The position numbers were made by a program, and so were the translations under genes. Positions 19,045-26,993 of a DNA stretch of 57,086 nucleotides are shown here, one piece after another. The stretch is from a virus, in IMG/VR virus record IMGVR_UViG_3300034021_000250, positions 1 through 57,086 of that record; one strand, given 5' to 3'. The notes beneath the pieces are model-generated. The model saw only the letters and a program-made list of their open reading frames with translations, had not been told where the DNA came from and searched no databases. Numbering within the stretch: position 1 is the stretch's first letter; the number at the start of each line of letters is the position of its first letter.

Positions 19045-19089
19045 CTACGAACCAAGGGGTCAGGAGTTCGAATCTCTTCGGGCGCACCA
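19045..19089 (+). other. attP: attP core: 3' half of tRNA-Arg(ACG)
   Basis: The segment reads as a tRNA from the anticodon loop onward: CTACGAA (anticodon ACG), CCAAG anticodon-stem strand, GGGTC variable region, AGGAG-TTCGAAT-CTCTT T-arm, CGGGCGC acceptor strand, A and CCA. Bases 5' of it do not form the rest of a tRNA, so this is only the 3' part, as used by tRNA-targeting temperate phages to restore the host gene on integration. The host target is therefore predicted to be a tRNA-Arg(ACG) whose acceptor begins GCGCCCG. It lies 157 bases upstream of the integrase start. Confidence 0.88.
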
Positions 19090-19099
19090 TATAAATCAA

Positions 19100-19128
19100 G
19101 GGGTTAGCATCACTGCTAGCCCCTTTTT
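19100..19128 (+). terminator. Rho-independent terminator behind the attP tRNA fragment
   Basis: Stem GGGGTTAGCA / TGCTAGCCCC (one G-T pair), loop TCAC, followed by TTTTT. It probably came with the tRNA from a host and would terminate the reconstituted host tRNA. Read leftward it may also slow transcripts from the primase gene towards integrase. Confidence 0.8.
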
Positions 19129-19136
19129 ACATCCAA

Positions 19137-19156
19137 CTGTGACACTTTCTGTGACA
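19137..19156. repeat. Paired CTGTGACA repeat, right of attP
   Basis: Direct copies at 19137 and 19149 with the same 12-base period as the pair at 18916/18928. The 20-base block is repeated exactly at 21016-21035 inside the primase-helicase gene. Candidate integrase arm sites. Confidence 0.55.
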
Positions 19157-19159
19157 GTT

Positions 19160-22057
19160 TTATTTTTGCTTAAATTTCCTTACGGCTACAGCCTCATCAA
19201 AATCAATAGTCTCGCCAGATGTAGCAACTACGCCGCTTCCAGACAATTTATGGATATCAAACTCAAGTGCATACACTGGCGGCAGCTGAACTGTAGTGCC
19301 TGTACCTAGACGAACCATCTTACCTGTGACACATATAGGCGCACCTTGTTTCGGGTTCTCCATGATGTAGCCATAAGATTTCAAGTCGTTAGTCATCCAA
19401 CCAACATCAACGTCGCTATCACGGCACCAATCTGCAAGTGCCTTACGTTCAACGATTAGTCTTGGTCTAGCTTTATCGAGTACACGCCTTGCTACCGGTG
19501 GCGCTCTTAGTTCTGCTTGAGGATGTTCTAGTGCGCTACGTGAATCACCAAATGAATCTGTGACAATCGTACGATTGATTAACCAACCTAAGAACGAAGC
19601 TAAGTATTCTGATGCTGAGAATGTTGCTTGTGAACGTTTGTTACGTAACGACATGATATGTTCTTCAGCCCAATCTTGCACGGCTTTCAAATCAAAATCA
19701 TGTAAGCCCATCATCTTGGATAACTTACCAGCGAACATAACGGTACCAACTAGACGACGGTAGTAACGCTCATTCTCTTCGCCGCCTTCAGGTGCATAAC
19801 GCATCACATACTTGTTGCACTTCTCGCCGATCTCATCAGACTTATTGATAAGCGCCGTTAACCAGATACGACCAACTGTACCGTACTGCGTGTTCAATAA
19901 TGTCTCAGCTGCTTCTTGGTCACGTACAAACTTCCAACCTTTATCAGAGTCTGTATTGATGCTGAAACAACGTAACGATGTAGCTTCATGCACTTCACGA
20001 CGAACACCATTAAGCACTTGTTCGAACGGGCTTTGACACGTAATAAAGTTTAGGGAATTCCAATACAGCTTCGATAGCACACTAAGTTCGCCGTTTTGTT
20101 TGAGACGAATCTTATTCTTACCGGCTTGTATTGAGTAGAACAGTGCTGCTAGTTCATGTGGTGGGATACCTGTAATCTCGTCGAATACAAAAGGTAAATT
20201 CTTAACACGTCCTAGTACTTGAATACGTGCGTTTGATGTTGTACCTTCACCGTTAGCTTGCATCTCAAGAGACCCAGCTGGGCCATACATAGAGCATGCT
20301 ACGTTTGCAACCTTAGTCTTACCATTACCACCACGACCTGATAGACCGATCGGAATACCATGCCAACCTTCCAGACCCATGATCTGAATTAGAGGTGATG
20401 CAAAACCGGCTAGGATACAAAACTGCGCAGCTTCAGCGCCTTTATGGTTGTACAGATGATTTACTTGCGCTGTCCATTCAGCTGCAGTGCCGCTGGTATC
20501 GTTGAGACTCTTGCCGTGTGTCTTACCAGTAATACCTTCGATGTCTTTCACAATATCAATATGCAGTTCACTGTTCTTAGTGATAGCAACGTTACCAATA
20601 ACAAATCGAGAGTTACCTTCGTGCCACCCATATGAATCGTAGATTGCTGTCTCAATTTTGTTTGTACGTAAATTTTCTAAATGTGATTTCACATAGTCTT
20701 GTAGCATATCGAGTCCGTACCTACCTATCGTATAAATCTCATGGGCTGCAAACGCTGCGCCAAGTAAGTTCTTCTGAGCAATAAGTGATGTTTCAAATTC
20801 GAACGTACGCCATTCGTTCTGATAGACCTGACGTGATACACGTGCAACCATCACACCTTCCACGTTTCTAATACGCATGGTGATAATGAATAACTGTGTA
20901 GTAAATGGTACGTATTCAACAACGCCGTCTTTATTGACCTTGGCTTGCTTCAAGAAGTAACCATCCCACTCAAACCCTTTAGGGAGTTTGAACGTATCAA
21001 TCACTGCTGTTTCTTCTGTGACACTTTCTGTGACATCTGCAACGACTTCAATTTCTTGTTCCTCATCGTTTACAATCATGCCAAGCTGTATAGGCGACTT
21101 TACTTTTTCCGCGTGTTTACAACCATTGCATTTCTCAGACAGTTCACTGAAGTGCTGACACGTAGCTGGGCCTGAAGTCCAGCCATCAATCTTTTTCTGT
21201 GTAGCATCGTGTGAATATCTTGGGTCGCCTTTACTCCACTCGTGAGCAAGCTCGTCACCTTCAGTACAATTCTTAACCACGCCAAGCATCGCACGCCATA
21301 ATGGTTCTGGTACGTCACCTTTCTTTTCAGCTACCTCTGCCAACGTTGGGCAGAACTTGATTACTTGGTATGCTGATGATGGTGGATACTCAACTGGTGC
21401 GCCTAAATCGTTAGATAATTCAAACAATGAACTAAACTTAGGTTTCTCAGGTGTAGCGAACTTAGCTACGATTGAATCAAATATGGCAACGTTTACTTCT
21501 GGTGCATCACGTAGAACCTTAACAGCTCTCTCACCGTTCTTACGCCATGTAGACCCCACTGGACGCAGTACACTTGATGCATCTTTAGTACGGCTTGGGT
21601 CATGCTTGAAACCAATTTCGTTTAGTGCTGTAGCAAAAGCCGATACGATCGGCTTCCATTGTTCTTTTGTTAAGTCAGTATCTAATACCCAGTAGCAATG
21701 TAATCCCATACCTGATTGAACAAGCATAGGCACTGGTAAACTGTATGTCTTACACATCTCAACAACAGCAGCTGCGGCTTCTTTGATAGTGCCATAGCTC
21801 TTATTCTTGTCAGCTTTACCTACGTCAATATCTAACCAGATGCTACGCATCCAGCCAGCGTTATCAGCCTTACGGCTACCTTTTTCTTTGTACGAGGCAC
21901 AAGCATGGTATGCGTCAAATAACTTACTGTCGTATTGCTTGATGTCTTCTCTAAGCTTTTCTACTGTTTCGTAGAACTTATTGAATGTTTTACCTTCCTT
22001 AATGAAGGTACCCACGTATATACCGCAACGTGGGAGTATTTTGGATAAAAATTCCAT
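19160..22057 (-). CDS. Primase-helicase (PrimPol plus DUF927-type helicase)
   Basis: A 965-residue replication protein. The N-terminal half has an archaeo-eukaryotic-type primase signature: WLDIDVG (D76, D78), SGMGLHCYW (H120) and a downstream SRTKDASSVLRPVGS motif. Residues ~275-330 contain a cysteine cluster (CQHFSELSEKCNGCKH). The C-terminal half is a DUF927-like superfamily III-type helicase with Walker A GRGGNGKT (~574-581) and Walker B LPFVFDE (~625). It would prime and unwind the phage genome. It is the last replication gene of the leftward operon; the upstream 50 bases carry a TATAAA box and an operator-like sequence. The gene contains further CTGTGACA repeats. Confidence 0.85.
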   Translation of the reverse strand: MEFLSKILPRCGIYVGTFIKEGKTFNKFYETVEKLREDIKQYDSKLFDAYHACASYKEKGSRKADNAGWMRSIWLDIDVGKADKNKSYGTIKEAAAAVVEMCKTYSLPVPMLVQSGMGLHCYWVLDTDLTKEQWKPIVSAFATALNEIGFKHDPSRTKDASSVLRPVGSTWRKNGERAVKVLRDAPEVNVAIFDSIVAKFATPEKPKFSSLFELSNDLGAPVEYPPSSAYQVIKFCPTLAEVAEKKGDVPEPLWRAMLGVVKNCTEGDELAHEWSKGDPRYSHDATQKKIDGWTSGPATCQHFSELSEKCNGCKHAEKVKSPIQLGMIVNDEEQEIEVVADVTESVTEETAVIDTFKLPKGFEWDGYFLKQAKVNKDGVVEYVPFTTQLFIITMRIRNVEGVMVARVSRQVYQNEWRTFEFETSLIAQKNLLGAAFAAHEIYTIGRYGLDMLQDYVKSHLENLRTNKIETAIYDSYGWHEGNSRFVIGNVAITKNSELHIDIVKDIEGITGKTHGKSLNDTSGTAAEWTAQVNHLYNHKGAEAAQFCILAGFASPLIQIMGLEGWHGIPIGLSGRGGNGKTKVANVACSMYGPAGSLEMQANGEGTTSNARIQVLGRVKNLPFVFDEITGIPPHELAALFYSIQAGKNKIRLKQNGELSVLSKLYWNSLNFITCQSPFEQVLNGVRREVHEATSLRCFSINTDSDKGWKFVRDQEAAETLLNTQYGTVGRIWLTALINKSDEIGEKCNKYVMRYAPEGGEENERYYRRLVGTVMFAGKLSKMMGLHDFDLKAVQDWAEEHIMSLRNKRSQATFSASEYLASFLGWLINRTIVTDSFGDSRSALEHPQAELRAPPVARRVLDKARPRLIVERKALADWCRDSDVDVGWMTNDLKSYGYIMENPKQGAPICVTGKMVRLGTGTTVQLPPVYALEFDIHKLSGSGVVATSGETIDFDEAVAVRKFKQK
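21016..21035. repeat. Paired CTGTGACA repeat inside primase-helicase gene
   Basis: Exact 20-base duplicate of 19137-19156, again two CTGTGACA copies 12 bases apart. It encodes a short VTESVTEE repeat on the minus strand, so it may be a coding repeat, but identity to the attP-flanking pair is striking. Confidence 0.55.
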
Positions 22058-22069
22058 GCTCTAAATCCC

Positions 22070-22115
22070 CCCGGTGAGCGAACTAGTTTATATGTAAACA
22101 ACTACACAATCAAAG
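22070..22115 (-). promoter_or_regulatory. Probable promoter and degenerate operator upstream of primase-helicase
   Basis: On the minus strand GTTTACATATAAAC is an imperfect copy of the operator palindrome; TATAAA within it is a plausible -10 box with TTGATT 15 bases upstream. A GGGGGG run 10 bases before the ATG acts as ribosome site. Confidence 0.4.
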
Positions 22116-22367
22116 ACATTCTTTAATTACTGCAGAAAGTTCAGTCGCACGATCTCCACTACGAGCTGAAACATCTAATGGTAACTTCTTCTTTGAAAGT
22201 GCTGTTCGCACAGCGGTTGAGATTAACTTAACACGTTTCTGAATCAACGAATGAATGGTAGTGCCATTGTGCCAGTTATGCACTGTAGTACGGCTAACAC
22301 CAAACAAACGGGATATATCGGACTTACTCAGGCCGGCGTCGTTATATAGTTCAACGTCAAATTGCAT
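22110..22367 (-). CDS. Small helix-turn-helix DNA-binding protein
   Basis: An 85-residue protein with a classical HTH at residues ~12-35 (GLSKSDISRLFGVSRTTVHNWHNG), similar to Cro/CI-type or transposase-type HTHs. The rest is basic and helical. It is the best candidate in the genome for a repressor or Cro-like regulator recognising the dispersed palindrome, although no oligomerisation domain is visible. Ribosome site AAAGGA precedes the ATG. The 70 bases upstream contain repeated ACCGGTT elements that may be its own operator. Confidence 0.65.
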   Translation of the reverse strand: MQFDVELYNDAGLSKSDISRLFGVSRTTVHNWHNGTTIHSLIQKRVKLISTAVRTALSKKKLPLDVSARSGDRATELSAVIKECL

Positions 22368-22379
22368 AAATATTCCTTT

Positions 22380-22437
22380 TGTTGTTAGTACCGGTTACGG
22401 TTCCGGTGTTGCATAAGCAACCGGTTGCGGGGGGGTT
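22380..22437. promoter_or_regulatory. Intergenic ACCGGTT repeats, palindrome and G7 run
   Basis: This segment between the HTH gene and the next gene holds GCAACCGGTTGC (perfect 12-base palindrome, 22417-22428), a hairpin GTTGC-ATAA-GCAAC just before it, two more CCGGT-type elements and a run of seven Gs. It does not look like a terminator on either strand (no matching T-run for minus-strand transcripts). A regulatory role for the HTH gene is inferred. Confidence 0.4.
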
Positions 22438-22704
22438 TTATACTTCTATCGCTGACGCACTCATACCTTTTGATACGTACGCCGCTTTTACGGTTGACTC
22501 GATGTGTTGGCATGCAATCTTAATTAACTCCTGATGCCCAAGAGATGTTACGTCTTGGGCTGCGATTGCACGACCTACTACTTCAGCAAAACCGATAATA
22601 GCTTCGAGTGGATGTAGCTCACGAACATTACTTGCTGTTGCATGAGTAGCGACTTGAACTACAGCTTTAACTCGATTCCTATTGATTTCGATTTTGTTAC
22701 GCAT
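22438..22704 (-). CDS. Phage protein of unknown function, 88 residues
   Basis: A small soluble helical protein beginning MRNKIEINRNRVKAVVQVA. Three in-frame ATGs (22716, 22710, 22704) precede it; the last is chosen because it gives an eight-base overlap with the upstream stop and a GGTGA ribosome site. No motif or family is recognised. Position between the putative ssDNA-binding protein and the HTH regulator suggests a replication or regulation accessory role, but this is only context. Confidence 0.55.
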   Translation of the reverse strand: MRNKIEINRNRVKAVVQVATHATASNVRELHPLEAIIGFAEVVGRAIAAQDVTSLGHQELIKIACQHIESTVKAAYVSKGMSASAIEV

Positions 22705-23680
22705 CGTCATCACCAAGCATGTTGTCTAACTCAGCTAACATACCATCGTAGCTATCTACTTCAACTACTGGTGCAGCTTTCTTAGCAACTGGTGCCGGTG
22801 CAGCTTCTACTGGTTCAGCTTCTTCTACAGCAACTTTAGATGTCGATGTTGCCTTAGCTAATACTGCATCAAGCGCTGACTTAGGTTTTGCCGCCGCCGC
22901 TGGTTTAGGTGCTGGTGCTTCTGCCTTTGGAGCAGGTGCTTCATACTCGTCAGCTGGTAATGCTGCAAACGAATTAGATTGACCAAGACCAGTGATGTTA
23001 GCCACTACTTCAGCTTCCATTGTCTGAGCTACCACTGCTGCTGTTGCATCATCAATAAAACCAACTGGTTTGAACGTCAATGCTGGGTGAGCTACTGAAT
23101 AATCAAAACCAATCTTTGTAACTACGGCTTGGTATGGAACACCACGTTTAACTAATGACTCGTTGTACTCACGTAATGTCTTCAATGAAGCTGCTGGAAC
23201 ACGCAACAACATCGGGTCATTCACTTGGCTTACTGGAGCAATAGCGATACGGCGTGAATCTGAACATGCCTTACCTTTACCACCGTTCTCAGTGATACGT
23301 GAACCGAACTGGTTGTGTACGCAAGCTGCGCACTTCTTAGCCTGTGGTTCTTGTGCATCTGCTGCTGGTGAAATACCGTCGTTAGAGTAGCAACTTGGTC
23401 GTGCTTCAGAACCTTCAGTGTAGCCACCTGTATAGAAAACCTTAGAAAGGTTTGGATTGGCTTTAACGATTACAACTTCAATAGATGCTGCTGGTTCGTC
23501 TTCACCCGGTTTTGTTACCAATGTCTTTTCATCACCACGTGTGATGTGGAACACCTTACCTTTAATTGAGATATGCGGAAAACCACCAGAACTCAAACCA
23601 GACGATAGGTCGTTAGTAATTTGGAACGCGCCAGCAATATGTGCTGGTAATTTTGCTGAATCAAATGGGATCATTTGCAT
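22697..23680 (-). CDS. Putative ssDNA-binding protein (Cys-rich core, acidic C-terminus)
   Basis: A 327-residue protein. Residues ~1-215 form a globular region with a cysteine group (PSCYSND, KKCAACVHN, KACSDSRR) spaced like a zinc site. Residues ~235-300 are an Ala/Pro/Lys-rich linker. The C-terminus ends in an acidic tail (LDNMLGDDDA) as in SSB-type proteins that recruit partners. With primase, helicase and polymerase genes around it and no other SSB in the genome, an ssDNA-binding role is a reasonable inference. No OB-fold signature can be confirmed by eye. Confidence 0.5.
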   Translation of the reverse strand: MQMIPFDSAKLPAHIAGAFQITNDLSSGLSSGGFPHISIKGKVFHITRGDEKTLVTKPGEDEPAASIEVVIVKANPNLSKVFYTGGYTEGSEARPSCYSNDGISPAADAQEPQAKKCAACVHNQFGSRITENGGKGKACSDSRRIAIAPVSQVNDPMLLRVPAASLKTLREYNESLVKRGVPYQAVVTKIGFDYSVAHPALTFKPVGFIDDATAAVVAQTMEAEVVANITGLGQSNSFAALPADEYEAPAPKAEAPAPKPAAAAKPKSALDAVLAKATSTSKVAVEEAEPVEAAPAPVAKKAAPVVEVDSYDGMLAELDNMLGDDDA

Positions 23681-23695
23681 TTTATTTTCCTTAAA

Positions 23696-24079
23696 TTAAG
23701 AACGTCTAATGTTAACTAGACGTGTTTCAACGTAATTCACACCCGGTGGTATATCACCGTTTTCTTCCTTGTACTGCTCAACCGCTGTCTTGCTGGCACG
23801 TCGTTCTAAAAACTCCCAAGACTTATTAGGAATAACGAACTCGCTTAGGAATAAATCCCAATCAGCAATAGGCACTGAAACACGTGTCGTTGTATACGCT
23901 GTACCGTTTGGTGTCTTTACGCTGCTTACACCAGTTTCTTCAAACTGTTTTAGTAGAATCGCTTCTACCTTATCAAGCATGTTGTCGATGTCTGCTACCT
24001 TTGCATCATACTCAGCTTTGAATACCGCCTTCTTGTCACGAAGCTTAATGTACTTCGCAACAATCTCATCAAGTTTCAT
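23696..24079 (-). CDS. Conserved phage protein with N-terminal coiled coil, unknown
   Basis: A 127-residue protein starting MKLDEIVAKYIKLRDKKAVFKAEYD, with a coiled coil over residues ~1-50 and a conserved-looking C-terminal part (WEFLERRASKTAVEQYKEENGDIPPGV). Similar proteins occur in replication operons of Burkholderiales and Pseudomonas phages by memory; function unknown. The ATG at 24079 is preceded by AAAGGAG at some distance and overlaps the end of the upstream AlpA-like gene by 11 bases. A longer form from further upstream ATGs is unlikely because it would run deep into that gene. Confidence 0.65.
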   Translation of the reverse strand: MKLDEIVAKYIKLRDKKAVFKAEYDAKVADIDNMLDKVEAILLKQFEETGVSSVKTPNGTAYTTTRVSVPIADWDLFLSEFVIPNKSWEFLERRASKTAVEQYKEENGDIPPGVNYVETRLVNIRRS

Positions 24080-24269
24080 TATGTGTATCACTCCTTTGTT
24101 GTAAATGTGTAAACAACCATTTATCAATTTCTTCTTCTAACCATGCCGTATATCTACTGGATAACTTCAGCGGCTTTGGAAATGTTTTATCGTTCTTAGC
24201 TAGTCTAAACACGCTAACCTTATGCATGTCTAGCTTTTCAGCTACAGAAGCTGCTCTAAGAAGTTTCAT
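24069..24269 (-). CDS. AlpA/MerR-like small helix-turn-helix regulator
   Basis: A 66-residue protein with the AlpA-type arrangement: LRAASVAEKLDMHKVSVFRLAK (HTH), then a PKPLKLSSRYTAWLEEEIDKWL segment. This family includes phage activators and excisionases. Its promoter (24276-24304) carries the phage operator, and the ATG lies 6 bases after the -10 box. It could be the directionality factor for the integrase or an early activator; the distance from int (5 kb) leaves this open. Confidence 0.75.
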   Translation of the reverse strand: MKLLRAASVAEKLDMHKVSVFRLAKNDKTFPKPLKLSSRYTAWLEEEIDKWLFTHLQQRSDTHNET

Positions 24270-24275
24270 GCTTTA

Positions 24276-24304
24276 ATACTATCAAGATGTTTACATGTTG
24301 TCAA
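24276..24304 (-). promoter_or_regulatory. Leftward promoter with embedded operator (AlpA-like gene)
   Basis: Minus strand TTGACA (24304-24299), 17-base spacer, TAGTAT (24281-24276), then six bases and the ATG. The spacer begins ACATGTAAACA, part of the recurrent palindrome. Leaderless message predicted. Confidence 0.7.
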
Positions 24305-25866
24305 ATTACGTTCTCCTCTTGTACTAGGTCTAGCAACGATCCCTGAAGCTTTTGCTTGTTCTTCAGGCGCTCATAAATCCTACGTTCTACTGGTGTGCCT
24401 TCAAGCATTACGATGAACTGGTTGTTCTTCTGACCCGGTCTTGTGATACGTCCGTTAGCTTGCTCAAACGTTTCATTTGATGTCACCGGTGCAAACCATA
24501 TAATCGTGTTTGCTGAAGTCAACGTCAGGCCATGTGACATAGCAGCTGGCTGCGCTACTAGTACACGCATATCATCTTGTGTCATAAACGACCTGAACGT
24601 TTCATCACGTACGTTCTTACTAACCCCGCCATGGATAACACCTACTCGGTGTCCCTGTGCTTCAAGGTTATTTACTACTAAAGTAACTGAAGACCTAAAC
24701 GGTACAAATATAATTACCTTCGCTTCGCTGGCTTCAATGACTTCATTCATTACCTCAAGGCGATGTTCAGCCCCGATACAAACTTCTTCACCTTGTGTGT
24801 CATAAGCAACGCCACATGCAATCTGCACTAACTTAGAAAGCTTTACTGCTTCGTTTACAGCTAGTACCTGACCACCAGCAATCTCTGTCTTAAGCGACTT
24901 AAGCATCTCTGCATATGCTACTTTTTGTTTGTCTGATAACTGAACTTCACGTGTCTCAAACATACAAGGCGGTAGGTCAATACATTCGTCACGAGTAAAC
25001 CTAATTGCTGGCTGCATAACACGTTGTACTGTGTCTACTGCATTCGGTCTTGCTATCCATGTAAACGGCCCAGCTTGTCGCATCACCATATCTTTGAACT
25101 TGTTAAAGTACGGCGGCACGTTGTCTGGAGCTAATAGTTTGCACTGCGCCCATGCATCTGTAGGCGCGTTTGGAGTAGGTGTACCAGTTAACCCCCAAGC
25201 GATACGTGAAATCTTCTTATCGTTTACAACCGAGTTAAGCGTCTTCCATCTAGTAGTACTAGCATTACGTCCACACTGCGCAATCTCATCAACAATAACA
25301 ATGTCAATGTCGTCACGCTTTGCTAGCTCATCTTTAATAACGCCCAGACCATCGTGATTGATGATGTACACGTCATGTGGGATAGCTAACAACTTCTTAC
25401 GTTTTTTTGCATCACCGTGTAATACAGCGTAGGTTAGATGCGTAAAGTTCCTGAATACTTCGTCTGCCCAAGTACGTTCAAGTGTTGATAACGGCGATAC
25501 AACTAACAGTTTATTTACTTTGCCGCGTTCTCTTAGGTAGTCATACGCCCAAAGCGTAGCTAACGTTTTACCTGTTCCAAGTGAGTTAAGAACAAAAGCT
25601 CTGCGATGCATAGTAAGAAACGATGATGTCTCACGCTGTGCCATGAAAGGCTTGTTTCTACCCGGATAAGCGTAGTAATAAGCGATCGGTGATGGTGCTT
25701 GTACACCAAGGTTACGTAACACTTTTACTTCGTCTAACCGATGCGGTACGGCAATTAAGTCCGTACCTTTCATACGCATGTGCTTTGCTGTAGGCATAAC
25801 TGTCGTGTACTTCTCAGGCGATTTAGTCTTAATAACTAATGCCTTCCTATCTTTAACGACAATCAT
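24301..25866 (-). CDS. SNF2/DEAD-box superfamily II helicase
   Basis: A 521-residue ATPase with motif I NSLGTGKT (94-101), motif II VDEIAQ (192-197, a DEIA rather than DEAH variant), motif III GLTGTP, and motif VI QANGRITRPGQ in the second RecA-like domain. This is the usual short SNF2-type helicase of phage replication modules, likely involved in fork remodelling or recombination. The ATG overlaps the upstream stop. It is downstream of nuclease genes and upstream of a separate promoter for the AlpA-like gene that overlaps its last codons. Confidence 0.9.
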   Translation of the reverse strand: MIVVKDRKALVIKTKSPEKYTTVMPTAKHMRMKGTDLIAVPHRLDEVKVLRNLGVQAPSPIAYYYAYPGRNKPFMAQRETSSFLTMHRRAFVLNSLGTGKTLATLWAYDYLRERGKVNKLLVVSPLSTLERTWADEVFRNFTHLTYAVLHGDAKKRKKLLAIPHDVYIINHDGLGVIKDELAKRDDIDIVIVDEIAQCGRNASTTRWKTLNSVVNDKKISRIAWGLTGTPTPNAPTDAWAQCKLLAPDNVPPYFNKFKDMVMRQAGPFTWIARPNAVDTVQRVMQPAIRFTRDECIDLPPCMFETREVQLSDKQKVAYAEMLKSLKTEIAGGQVLAVNEAVKLSKLVQIACGVAYDTQGEEVCIGAEHRLEVMNEVIEASEAKVIIFVPFRSSVTLVVNNLEAQGHRVGVIHGGVSKNVRDETFRSFMTQDDMRVLVAQPAAMSHGLTLTSANTIIWFAPVTSNETFEQANGRITRPGQKNNQFIVMLEGTPVERRIYERLKNKQKLQGSLLDLVQEENVI

Positions 25867-26165
25867 TACTTACCTTTCTTCTCCCGTTTGGAGGTCTGTG
25901 ATTTCAAGCTACCATCAGAGTTACGTGCAAAACTTCTGTTAGCTGCCGGCGTTACTTCACGCGCATTAGATAACGCGTTCTTACCTCCTTTTGATAGTGG
26001 GTCGATATGGTCTAAATCCATACCATCATTGACAGATGCCTTACCAGATTTAACAGCTTCACGTCGTAACTTGTGACGCTCTGCATCACCTTTATTCTCG
26101 CCGCGGTTAGCTGCAGTTTTGGCCTCTTGTTTGTAATCACGTTTATAGTTTTTGCTGCTTGGCAT
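25866..26165 (-). CDS. HNH-motif protein (putative nuclease)
   Basis: A 99-residue, very basic protein with DLDHIDPLSKGGKNALSNAREVTPAANRSF, the DH...GG..N...N pattern of the HNH/beta-beta-alpha metal fold. Flanks are Lys/Arg-rich and probably disordered. Small HNH proteins of this kind accompany phage replication genes; some bind rather than cut DNA. Ribosome site GGAGA. Catalytic activity is not certain as the first His of HNH is in a DH context only. Confidence 0.65.
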   Translation of the reverse strand: MPSSKNYKRDYKQEAKTAANRGENKGDAERHKLRREAVKSGKASVNDGMDLDHIDPLSKGGKNALSNAREVTPAANRSFARNSDGSLKSQTSKREKKGK

Positions 26166-26175
26166 AAGCGTCTCC

Positions 26176-26406
26176 TTAAAGTTTCATAGCCATTCTATGT
26201 ATGTAACGGTTGAACCAGCGACGTATTGTGTAACTCCGTGCTACCGATATAACCGTGAAAATTAATCCCATGTTGAAGGCTTGTATGCCTGTTACATGAA
26301 ACCCAAACAAGGGCAGTATCAAAAGATTAGCTACCCAATTAATTGCGAACCCAATTGCTACGTTTACTAGTGCTTCTACAAAACTACCTACCCTACTTTG
26401 AGTCAT
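26176..26406 (-). CDS. DUF7220-like small membrane protein
   Basis: A 76-residue protein with two hydrophobic segments (VNVAIGFAINWVANLLILPLF and AFNMGLIFTVISVA) and an Arg-rich C-terminus (ARSYTIRRWFNRYIHRM). It matches the DUF7220 phage membrane protein pattern as remembered. Function unknown; inner-membrane location is expected. It overlaps the preceding 36-residue membrane peptide gene by 14 bases. Confidence 0.75.
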   Translation of the reverse strand: MTQSRVGSFVEALVNVAIGFAINWVANLLILPLFGFHVTGIQAFNMGLIFTVISVARSYTIRRWFNRYIHRMAMKL

Positions 26407-26503
26407 TGATGCTCTCCCAAAATGCCACCGCCCATAGGTACACTAAACATACTGGCGCCCATATAGGTGATAGAAGTATCAACACAACTAACTTGGTTCT
26501 CAT
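26393..26503 (-). CDS. Tiny single-span membrane peptide, 36 residues
   Basis: ATG at 26503 opens a 36-codon frame: MRTKLVVLILLSPIWAPVCL followed by VYLWAVAFWESINDSK. It has a positively charged N-terminus and one or two short hydrophobic helices. It overlaps the DUF7220 gene start by 14 bases, typical of coupled genes. No family known. It is one of several such peptides in the early region. Confidence 0.5.
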   Translation of the reverse strand: MRTKLVVLILLSPIWAPVCLVYLWAVAFWESINDSK

Positions 26504-26558
26504 ACTCAATTAGGTAAGCTCCATAAATTTATCGGTGGTAGCACCAAATCGTGCCACG

Positions 26559-26993
26559 TTACTTTTTTATGGTTAACCACTCAGTAGGACGGTCATCACC
26601 TTCTGGGTACGTCGTGCTGTAAAGTGTCAACATACGTAAATTACACATAGCATGTGCTAAGTGAGGTAGCCCACTCTCAGGGTCATTCTCTTCACCGCGC
26701 TGCCAAGCAGCCATATGTCGCATAGCACAAGCAAAAGGCACAGACCAATCCATACCCTTAGCCCAGTTCCATGCTGCGTACTTTCTCTTACCGTATTCCC
26801 ACACCCTAGCTTCATCAGCTAACGTACACATTGGGATTAACGACATGTCAGGCTTGCCACCGTTATAGCGTGCGCCACTACCTTTTTCTGTGCTGTTTAC
26901 ATCACCTACTGAATACATCGTGTTAGCCATTGGGTCGTACATTTCTGCGGATTTCTTACCTGTTTTATCTAGCAATGCGTCCAAAGCGTCCAT
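26559..26993 (-). CDS. dATP/dGTP diphosphohydrolase-like protein
   Basis: A 144-residue protein. ARYNGGKPDMSLIPMCTLADEARVWEYGKRKY and the following NWAKGMDWSVPFACAMRHMAAW plus DPESGLPHLAHAMCNLRML match the dGTP_diPhyd_N (former DUF5664) family, all-alpha nucleotide pyrophosphohydrolases related to MazG. It would hydrolyse dNTPs during phage replication. ATG at 26993 is chosen because it overlaps the upstream stop (TAATG) and has AGGAGG in front. No PurZ gene accompanies it, so a Z-base genome is not indicated. Confidence 0.8.
   Translation of the reverse strand: MDALDALLDKTGKKSAEMYDPMANTMYSVGDVNSTEKGSGARYNGGKPDMSLIPMCTLADEARVWEYGKRKYAAWNWAKGMDWSVPFACAMRHMAAWQRGEENDPESGLPHLAHAMCNLRMLTLYSTTYPEGDDRPTEWLTIKK

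Noticed and set aside
19021-19089. Complete tRNA gene at the attP site
   Set aside because: Only the 3' half from the anticodon loop is present; the upstream bases do not form the acceptor 5' strand or D-arm.
26559-26993. Z-genome (diaminopurine) hypothesis from the dATP/dGTP diphosphohydrolase and family A polymerase
   Set aside because: No PurZ-like adenylosuccinate synthetase homologue or DatZ-like gene is visible, so the normal dNTP-hydrolase explanation is kept.
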